DNA of 25,954 bases from SIG598 sp045605025 (GTDB lineage: Bacteria; Bacillota; Clostridia; Oscillospirales; Acutalibacteraceae), in contig JAZUPE010000038.1 in assembly GCA_045605025.1 (NCBI GenBank), positions 1-25,954 on the forward strand, read 5' to 3'. The notes beneath the pieces were generated by a model that worked only from the letters and a program-made list of their open reading frames with translations, was not told the DNA's origin and did not search any database. Below are positions 21,001 to 25,954 of the stretch, piece after piece. The first letter of the stretch is position 1, and each line of letters begins with the position of its first letter. The position numbers and the translations under genes were made by a program.

Positions 21001-23995
21001 AAATCAGCGACCTGCAGCCAAAGAACGCGCTTTCGCCAATCACGCTTACGCTTTCCGGAATAGTGACCGAAGCCAGCAAATCGCAGTTGCAGAACGCATT
21101 GTAACCGATGCTGGTCGCTCCGCTGATTTCCGCGCTCAGAATTTTCGATCTGTATTCACTCCACGGGGCGTTTTCCGATGAATCCCAGTCGTACATAGCG
21201 CCGGAGCCGGAAACGGTCAGCTTGCCGTCATCGGTGAGAACCCAGTTCAGATTCTTGCCGCATTTTCCGCTTGCTATCTCCGCGGAGCCGTCAAAGAAAA
21301 TGTGGTCGGTGAGATTCTCATTATTATCTTTTATTTTTATGCTATCCCAATCGGAAGCAGAGCCGGAATAGATTACTTTTTCGATATTCCAGCAATTAAA
21401 AAACGCACTCTCTCCAATAGAAATCACGCTGCCGGGAAGCGAAATATTCCTTAACTCATGACAATGCGCAAATGTGCGGTCGTAAATACTCTTTACACCG
21501 TCATGAATGATAACATCGGTAAGATTCGGGCACGAATTGAACACATCATTTGTGATAGCGGTCGGTCCCTCAACTTCAACCGTTCTGATTTGCGATCTGA
21601 GATCGTACCACGGAGCTTCGCCATACTCCCACTTACCCATAACACCGTCGCCGTAGATGGTCAGCCTGCCGTCATCGGTAAGACTCCAGAAAAGATCAGA
21701 ACCGCATTCTCCGCTGGCGATTTCGGTCAGATCCTTGAGGAAACAGAGATGATCGGTGAGCCACTCGTTATTATCGCCCACAGTAACTTTTTTCCAATCA
21801 ATAACGGAGCCATCGTAGTAAATGGTTTCCAGATTGTCACACACATCGAAAACACTGTCTCCGATAAAAGTAACACTGGCAGGAATTACGATGGACTCGA
21901 TGGTATAGCACCACGTAAATGCTTCGTTACCAATTGAGGTCACACTGTCGGGAATGGTGATTGTCTGCAAATAATTGCAGCCGAAGAATGTGCCGTCACT
22001 GATTTCAGTTATTCCGTCAGGAATGCTGATGTTTGTAAATCCGTGGCACTCTCTGAACGCGTCCGCACCGATTGATGTCACACTGCCGGGTATAGTGATT
22101 GACTGCAGCATATTGCAGTCTTGGAACGAACCTGTGCCGATTGTTGTCACACTGTCGGGGATGGTGATTGACTGCAGCATATTGCAGCCTTGGAACGAAC
22201 CTGTGCCGATTGTTGTCACACTATCGGGAATGCTGATTGTCTCCAAGGAACAGCAGCCTTGGAACGCGCCGTCACTGATTTCAGTTACTCCGTCAGGAAT
22301 GCTGATGTCCACCAATCTGTTGCATTCTCTGAACGCATTAGCGCCAATAGATTTTACGCTGTCAGGAACATCGATGGACACGATGTTCCTGCAATCCACA
22401 AATGCATCTCTGCCAATCGATGTCGCTCCGCTGATTTTCACTGTATGTATCTTCAACTGATAATCATACCAGGGCGAACACTCTCCCTCATCAACATTCC
22501 AGTCATCCATCGAGCCTGTACCGGAAATTGTCAGCTTGCCATCATCGGTAAGAACCCACGTCAGATTATTGCCGCAACTTCCGCTGCCTGTCTCACCGGA
22601 GCCATCGAACAACAGGCGTTCAAGGAATTCATCGTTTCCCTCTCCTACCGTTACCATTGCCCATTCGGAAGCATTTCCACTGTAGAACACGCTGCCCGGA
22701 TCACACCATCCGAACACATCATCTCCGACAGATATTACGCTTTCCGGAATAGTGACAGATAACAATCTGTCGCAATCACGAAATGAATAGCTGCCGATAT
22801 GAGATGCTCCTTCGATCACAACAGTTCGAATCCTGTACCTGTAGTTATCCCAGGCAGGCACAGTATCTTCATCCAGATCGTACATTTCTCCGGTACCGGA
22901 TATAACCAATTCACCGTCTGTTGTGAGGCTCCAGTTCAGATTATCACCGCATTTGCCGGTTGCGTATACACCCGAACCGTCAATGATCAGTTTTTCGATC
23001 AGCCAGTGATTTTCTTTGCCTAAGTTAACCTTGGTCCATTGGGAACCAGAACCTTCGTAATATACTTTTTCAAGCAGATCGCACCATGCAAACGCTTCGC
23101 TGCCAATCGATGTTACACTGTCGGGAATGGTAATTGAACGCATGGAACCGCACCATGCAAACGCTTCGCTGCCAATCGATGTTACACTGTCGGGAATGGT
23201 AATTGACGTCAGGGCATCACAGTCTAAGAACATTCCCTCACTGATCGAATTCACTCCATAAGGAATGTTTACGCTCTGAAGTTCGTTACATTCATAAAAC
23301 GCACCTATGCCAATCGAAGCAACCCCGTCAGGAATGTTTACACTGTGCAGTTCGTTGCATTCTTTGAACGCATAGTCGCCTATCGAAGTAACGCTATCGG
23401 GAATTGCAACGGCAGACAGATTACGGCAGTTACTGAACGCATGGCTGCCAATCGATGTCAGACCATCTGAAATCTCGACATGATTCAGATCACGACAATC
23501 AGCAAACGCGTTGTTACCAATATTAGTCGCGCCGTGAATATCAACCGACAGAACCTGCACATCTTCTGTATCAGGATCCGCGCTCCACTCATTCCAAAGG
23601 AAGTCGTTCCACGGTGCAGGTTCTTCTTCGCTCCAATTATACATGGCGCCGGTGCCGGATATGCTGAGTTCTCCTGCATCTGTGAGAAGCCACATAAGAT
23701 CGTTTCCGCACTTGCCGCCGGCAATCACATTCGCATCATTATAATCAGGGACATCCGAATCTGATGCATTATCACCATTAAAATCCGATCCGGAAACATC
23801 GGAGTCGGATGTATATTCGTCGTAATCGATATCGGAACCGGATTCCACCTTCTGAGAGGCATAGGCATTAATCCCGATAGCAGCACCCGCACCATCCGCA
23901 GGCATTCCGACAGTAACGGTTCCAAGAAGCAGTGTAAAGGTCAAAAACGCACAAACCACTTTGTGTACATATCCAACCACAAATTGCTTTTTCAT
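18035..23995 (-). CDS. Giant secreted LRR_5 (BspA-like) protein with C-terminal dockerin
   Basis: A 1986-aa exported protein. Start ATG 23995 follows AGGAA and gives a signal peptide (K-K-Q, hydrophobic V-V-C-A-F-L-T-F-T-L-L-L-G, likely cleavage after A-Y-A at about 47); a longer frame from 24082 runs over a hairpin. Residues 48-90 are an acidic Ser-Asp linker. Then come eight modules starting near 92, 344, 468, 759, 906, 1168, 1341 and 1515. Each opens with G-x-C-G-x-x-L-x-W-x-L-T-x-D-G-x-L and W..P-W, continues with 23-residue LRR_5 repeats (V-T-I-P-x-S-V-T-x-I-G-x-x-A-F-x-x-C) and most close with W-x-x-V-x-V-G-x-x-N. After about 1740 comes a beta-rich region without LRRs. Residues 1920-1986 are a dockerin with two D-V-N/S-G-D-G-K-V-N-M-L-D calcium loops. 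It probably binds a cohesin-bearing partner; the LRRs suggest adhesion. Confidence 0.95.
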   Translation of the reverse strand: MKKQFVVGYVHKVVCAFLTFTLLLGTVTVGMPADGAGAAIGINAYASQKVESGSDIDYDEYTSDSDVSGSDFNGDNASDSDVPDYNDANVIAGGKCGNDLMWLLTDAGELSISGTGAMYNWSEEEPAPWNDFLWNEWSADPDTEDVQVLSVDIHGATNIGNNAFADCRDLNHVEISDGLTSIGSHAFSNCRNLSAVAIPDSVTSIGDYAFKECNELHSVNIPDGVASIGIGAFYECNELQSVNIPYGVNSISEGMFLDCDALTSITIPDSVTSIGSEAFAWCGSMRSITIPDSVTSIGSEAFAWCDLLEKVYYEGSGSQWTKVNLGKENHWLIEKLIIDGSGVYATGKCGDNLNWSLTTDGELVISGTGEMYDLDEDTVPAWDNYRYRIRTVVIEGASHIGSYSFRDCDRLLSVTIPESVISVGDDVFGWCDPGSVFYSGNASEWAMVTVGEGNDEFLERLLFDGSGETGSGSCGNNLTWVLTDDGKLTISGTGSMDDWNVDEGECSPWYDYQLKIHTVKISGATSIGRDAFVDCRNIVSIDVPDSVKSIGANAFRECNRLVDISIPDGVTEISDGAFQGCCSLETISIPDSVTTIGTGSFQGCNMLQSITIPDSVTTIGTGSFQDCNMLQSITIPGSVTSIGADAFRECHGFTNISIPDGITEISDGTFFGCNYLQTITIPDSVTSIGNEAFTWCYTIESIVIPASVTFIGDSVFDVCDNLETIYYDGSVIDWKKVTVGDNNEWLTDHLCFLKDLTEIASGECGSDLFWSLTDDGRLTIYGDGVMGKWEYGEAPWYDLRSQIRTVEVEGPTAITNDVFNSCPNLTDVIIHDGVKSIYDRTFAHCHELRNISLPGSVISIGESAFFNCWNIEKVIYSGSASDWDSIKIKDNNENLTDHIFFDGSAEIASGKCGKNLNWVLTDDGKLTVSGSGAMYDWDSSENAPWSEYRSKILSAEISGATSIGYNAFCNCDLLASVTIPESVSVIGESAFFGCRSLISVAIPESVTVIGDSAFSLCESLTSVNIPNGVSAIGHGTFSQCTSLVTVTIPDGVTEIGRNAFSGCAALSDVTIPDGVTVIGNNAFSECASLTTVIVPDSITIVDIGVFSGCTSLASVTIPGGVSRIWDNAFLGCNALEDVWFLGTEARWNEIVIGEGNSALDNAEIHSDPSAGNKCGRNLTWVLGDDGKLTITGTGAMYEWSNGYAVPWYDDRMNILSVEIDGADSIGDWAFYECESLKTVTIPESVTAIGDYAFDWCRSLQSIVIPDGVTTIGEYAFCDCGSLKTVTIPDSVTAIGDYAFGSCWQLEDAIYEGLASDWCKVSVGIGNSELIDRLTVNGSGVFAAGKCGDDLNWTLTVDGELTITGTGAMHNWSHDSSDNPAPWSNYRNRIKSVEIGNVTSIGDYAFSGLRSLTTITIPDSVKTIGDSAFSECSLTAVNIPDSVTTIGSCAFERCYDMKTVTIPNSVTSIGDRAFYESYYIENAYYLGSSSDWNKVSVGDKNYWLIDNLFFDGSGELASGECGEGLTWILTDDGKLTVSGAGEMYDWDEAASAPWADYKSKWITKVVISADVTHVGAWSFANCRNLGDVEFESPSRLVSVGDYAFAYSGVKNIELPDTVKRIGEYAFSGGEFTEFVLPESLVYMGKYAFVACHNLAEITVPGTLKVLPVGAFSDCSGLSRVILPETMTYIGSHAFENSGIIEITIPEGITRVEGHLFSSCSKLENVVIPETVKRIGIYAFQNCAMTSISIPASVTEIGDGAFHRCDQLQDIYYMSTETDWQNVEIGDENDAIHLGNFHSLRLLSEPNTGIAASTIAQRELKMEVRPLDPENAADAKVFEAANRFGRCLAIFDIVLKNGNVEVQPEYPVTISIPIPEDSEGAYEVWHIADDGSAQKMVSMVSGDVILFNTDHFSYYAVVQLGSRLSGDVNGDGKVNMLDSTILRRYLAGWENVNINASNADVSGDGKVNMLDSTILRRYLANWDGVVLK
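22101..22238 (-). repeat. Two adjacent 69-bp copies inside the LRR gene
   Basis: Units at 22101-22169 and 22170-22238 differ at only a handful of bases over the first 60 bp or so. Each encodes one 23-residue LRR_5 repeat in frame. They mark a recent tandem duplication. Confidence 0.85.
23081..23206 (-). repeat. Perfect 57-bp direct repeat, 69-bp offset, in the LRR gene
   Basis: Bases 23081-23137 recur without change at 23150-23206. The offset of 69 bp equals one LRR_5 unit; the remaining 12 bp between copies differ. Synonymous sites are also identical, so the copying is recent. Confidence 0.88.
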
Positions 23996-24036
23996 TATTC
24001 GTCGTTCCTTTCCTTGCTTGCTTTTCAAACGCTTAC

Positions 24037-24070
24037 ACCGGCAGACTGCGTGATTCCGCAGTCTGCCGGT
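24037..24070 (-). terminator. Perfect hairpin between the two surface-protein genes
   Basis: A 14-bp perfect stem, ACCGGCAGACTGCG / CGCAGTCTGCCGGT, with a 6-nt loop. On the minus strand it lies after the CWB2-gene stop and before the LRR-gene start and is followed by GTAAGCGTTTG, which is a weak T tract. It may terminate the upstream gene or partly reduce read-through. A second palindrome, GTAAAGAT / ATCTTTAC (24091-24110), overlaps the CWB2-gene stop codon. No separate promoter for the LRR gene is evident here. Confidence 0.55.
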
Positions 24071-24106
24071 ATCGAAGGACAATAATCAGTGTAAAGATTC
24101 AGATCT

Positions 24107-25954
24107 TTACTTCATCAGAATGCCAATTATCGCAGCGGACACAACACCTGTGCCGCCGAATACGATGAGGGTCGCAACATCCTTGTCAGCAACATACTTG
24201 GCAATATTGCTGTTGGTGCTCAGAGAAGCGGGTACAAGAACGATAGGCATTCTGTTGGCAGCAGCTACTACGCCGCCGGTCAATGCGTCGGGATAATCTT
24301 CGCCGGTTGCAACGCATACGCCGTCACCGGTGAACAGATCCGAATAAGTATTGTTCACAAGCAGCATAGTCGCATATCGATCAGCACCGCCAAGGCGGTT
24401 AACATCGGAAATACCGATCGCCTTGACAGCATCCTCGGTTGCCGTTGGAATAACACCGGTACCACCAAGCACAGTAACTCTGGAACAGCCGCTGTTTTTC
24501 ATAAACTCGGCAATGTCACTGTTAATCTTGCCGCTATCGTCGGCAAACACGATTGGGCTGCCGTTCATCGCCGCAATGGAACTGATCGCCAACGCATCGG
24601 GATAATTAGCAGCATAAGCAACAAAGATTTCATCGGGAACGCCTCTGTTGTCACTGACCAGCTTGCCAATCTCTACAGAAGTCTCGAATCTTGTCTTGCC
24701 GCTCACACGGGTAACTTCGTAATTCGCGGACAGCTCGTTGCGGACAGAATCACTGACCGCAGCAGAACCGCCAAGGATGTAGACCTTCTTAGCTCCCAGC
24801 CTTGAAAGTTCCGCCTTAGTTGCCGCATCTACAGACTCGCCGCTGACAAGGAGAATAGGAGCATTGAGCGCATATGCCAGAGGAGCTCCAGCGAGTGCAT
24901 CAGCGTAATCCTCACCGCTTGCGATGAGAACGATATCTGCCTTCTCAAAAGCGGAAGCAGATATTTCCGCAGCAGTCTCAAAGCGAGATTTGCCGGAAAT
25001 GCGATCAATCTCCGGAGCAGCAGGTTTAGCGGGAGCAGCAGTAGGCGCTGTGGTGGGTGCCGTAGTTCCAGTGGTCGCACTCATACTCGTACTTGTTCTT
25101 GTGCTTGTTCTTCTACTGGTAGTAGTACCTGTAGTACCTGTAGTGGTACCTGTGGTGGTACCTGTGGTAGTACCTGTAGTGGTACCTGTAGTGGTACCTG
25201 TGGTAGTACCTGTGGTAGTACCTGTAGTGGTACCTGTGGTAGTACCTGTGGTGGTACCTGTGGTAGTACCTGTGGTGGTACCTGTGGTAGTACCTGTGGT
25301 GGTACCTGTGGTAGTACCTGTGGTAGTACCTGTGGTGGTACCTGTAGTGGTACCTGTAGTGGTACCTGTTGTAGCGGCCCACACTGCAGAAATAGTGGTA
25401 TCGGCGGTAAAGAAATATGTTTCTCCTGCATTATATTCATTACCATCGATCTTCCAAGCCTTGAATTCCTTGTTCTCGGGAGCAGTGAATTCGCAATTAG
25501 GAAGCAGGAACGCCTGACCAGCTGTAACAGTGTTATTTTCCATCGTTCCTGTGCCTCCATTGGCATCGAAGGTGACAGTGTACTCATTCGCAGTCCAGCG
25601 AGCGACAAGCTTGGTATCAGATGTGACATCAACCTTGGTGTCTGCTGCTACCTTTGTATCAGTGCCATCGATGAACCAGCCGTCGAACTTGTAGCCTGCA
25701 CGTTCAGGCTTAGGCAGTTCGCCGTAGGTATCGCCGTGGGTTACATCCTTGCTTTCGGGAGCTGCAACGCCCTCACCGGCATCGAAAGTAATCTCATACG
25801 TTTTGGCAGTCCAGCGAGCGACGAGCTTGGTATCAGATGTGACATCAACCTTGGTGTCTGCTGCTACCTTTGTATCAGTGCCATCGATGAACCAGCCGTC
25901 GAACTTGTAGCCCTCGCGTTCAGGCTTAGGCAGTTCGCCGTAGGTATCGCCGTA
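24107..25954 (-). CDS. InlB-repeat, Thr/Gly-linker, CWB2 cell-wall-binding surface protein (N-terminus outside window)
   Basis: The reading frame is open from the right edge to the stop at 24109-24107, so about 615 C-terminal residues are visible; an ATG at 25543 is internal. In order: two nearly identical 72-aa InlB/Flg_new-type repeats (G-Y-K-F-D-G-W-F, then T-S-D-T-K-L-V-A-R-W-T-A), a third divergent one (F-K-A-W-K-I-D-G, T-I-S-A-V-W), a linker of about 20 T-T-G-T units, a short Arg/Ser/Thr stretch, an Ala/Pro/Thr segment, and three CWB2 repeats (R-I-S-G-K-S-R-F-E-T-A; R-V-S-G-K-T-R-F-E-T-S; R-L-G-G-A-D-R-Y-A-T). In clostridia three CWB2 domains tether proteins to an anionic cell-wall polymer. 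The linker is probably a wall-spanning, possibly glycosylated stalk. It lies 111 nt upstream of the LRR-dockerin gene. Confidence 0.93.
   Translation of the reverse strand, partial: YGDTYGELPKPEREGYKFDGWFIDGTDTKVAADTKVDVTSDTKLVARWTAKTYEITFDAGEGVAAPESKDVTHGDTYGELPKPERAGYKFDGWFIDGTDTKVAADTKVDVTSDTKLVARWTANEYTVTFDANGGTGTMENNTVTAGQAFLLPNCEFTAPENKEFKAWKIDGNEYNAGETYFFTADTTISAVWAATTGTTTGTTTGTTTGTTTGTTTGTTTGTTTGTTTGTTTGTTTGTTTGTTTGTTTGTTTGTTTGTTTGTTTGTTTGTTTGTTGTTTSRRTSTRTSTSMSATTGTTAPTTAPTAAPAKPAAPEIDRISGKSRFETAAEISASAFEKADIVLIASGEDYADALAGAPLAYALNAPILLVSGESVDAATKAELSRLGAKKVYILGGSAAVSDSVRNELSANYEVTRVSGKTRFETSVEIGKLVSDNRGVPDEIFVAYAANYPDALAISSIAAMNGSPIVFADDSGKINSDIAEFMKNSGCSRVTVLGGTGVIPTATEDAVKAIGISDVNRLGGADRYATMLLVNNTYSDLFTGDGVCVATGEDYPDALTGGVVAAANRMPIVLVPASLSTNSNIAKYVADKDVATLIVFGGTGVVSAAIIGILMK
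25126..25370 (-). repeat. 12-bp minisatellite coding for the Thr/Gly linker
   Basis: About 20 tandem 12-bp units in register (consensus on the plus strand GGTACCTGTRGT), preceded by two irregular ones. Units vary only between GGTACC and AGTACC and between TAGT and TGGT, that is at third codon positions, so every unit encodes T-T-G-T. Length change by slippage would stay in frame by units of four residues. Confidence 0.93.
25591..25954 (-). repeat. 216-bp direct repeats encoding InlB-type modules
   Basis: Bases 25591-25738 recur at 25807-25954 with only a few changes (for example around the A-G/E-G codons). The offset of 216 bp is exactly 72 codons. The second copy reaches the window edge, so further copies may follow outside it. 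Confidence 0.88.

Noticed and set aside
25126..25370. Possible CRISPR array
   Set aside because: Units are 12 bp, tandem and without unique spacers; they are coding and in frame.
24924..25517. 197-aa plus-strand ORF made of Val-Pro-Val-Val repeats
   Set aside because: It is the antisense reading of the Thr/Gly minisatellite; it has no ribosome site, and the opposite frame has clear InlB and CWB2 domains.

Overview
The window looks like chromosome from an anaerobic, Gram-positive member of the Clostridia, most likely the Ruminococcaceae/Oscillospiraceae. The evidence is strong Shine-Dalgarno sites (AAGGAGG type), sigma-A promoters with extended -10 boxes, rho-independent terminators, an era-recO-mutS2 block, an [FeFe]-hydrogenase-like redox cluster, and large secreted proteins carrying LRR_5, dockerin, InlB-type and CWB2 modules. 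No phage, transposase or CRISPR array is visible.

Region 1 (1-3308, minus strand) is a compact operon. In transcription order it encodes a NuoE/HydC-type [2Fe-2S] protein, a DRTGG-domain protein, an anti-sigma/SpoIIAB-like ATPase, a HydS-like [FeFe]-hydrogenase homologue, a second DRTGG protein and a PHP-domain protein cut by the window edge. The hydrogenase homologue keeps all H-cluster cysteines but has Ala in place of the proton-relay Cys, as in putative sensory enzymes. Together with the kinase-fold and PHP proteins this suggests an H2/redox-sensing signalling module rather than only a catalytic hydrogenase. A 28-bp palindrome resembling a Rex operator lies upstream of its promoter. This is the best candidate in the window for a poorly described system.

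Region 2 (3590-8320) is housekeeping and small genes: an alpha/beta hydrolase with a near-consensus promoter, a tiny Asn/Gln-rich ORF on the other strand, an RsmF-type rRNA methyltransferase, tRNA-Gln(CTG) with its own promoter and terminator, a 153-aa unknown, a sirtuin and a DUF3842 protein.

Region 3 (8350-13350, minus strand) is era-recO-mutS2 followed by a membrane-anchored unknown protein. The stop/start junctions are tight and there is a good promoter upstream of era.

Region 4 (13502-17956, plus strand) has a free-standing metal-binding HMA protein plus a P1B-2 type Zn/Cd ATPase that lacks its own N-terminal HMA domain, under a perfect consensus promoter with a palindromic operator. 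It continues with a PlsC-like acyltransferase carrying an embedded zinc ribbon, and a SanA/YdcF (DUF218) membrane protein.

Region 5 (18035-25954, minus strand) is surface proteins. One is a 1986-aa secreted protein of eight repeated modules of BspA-type LRR_5 repeats ending in a dockerin. Upstream of it is a protein with InlB-type repeats, a Thr/Gly minisatellite linker and three CWB2 cell-wall-binding repeats, whose N-terminus lies outside the window. Both show recent tandem duplication at DNA level.
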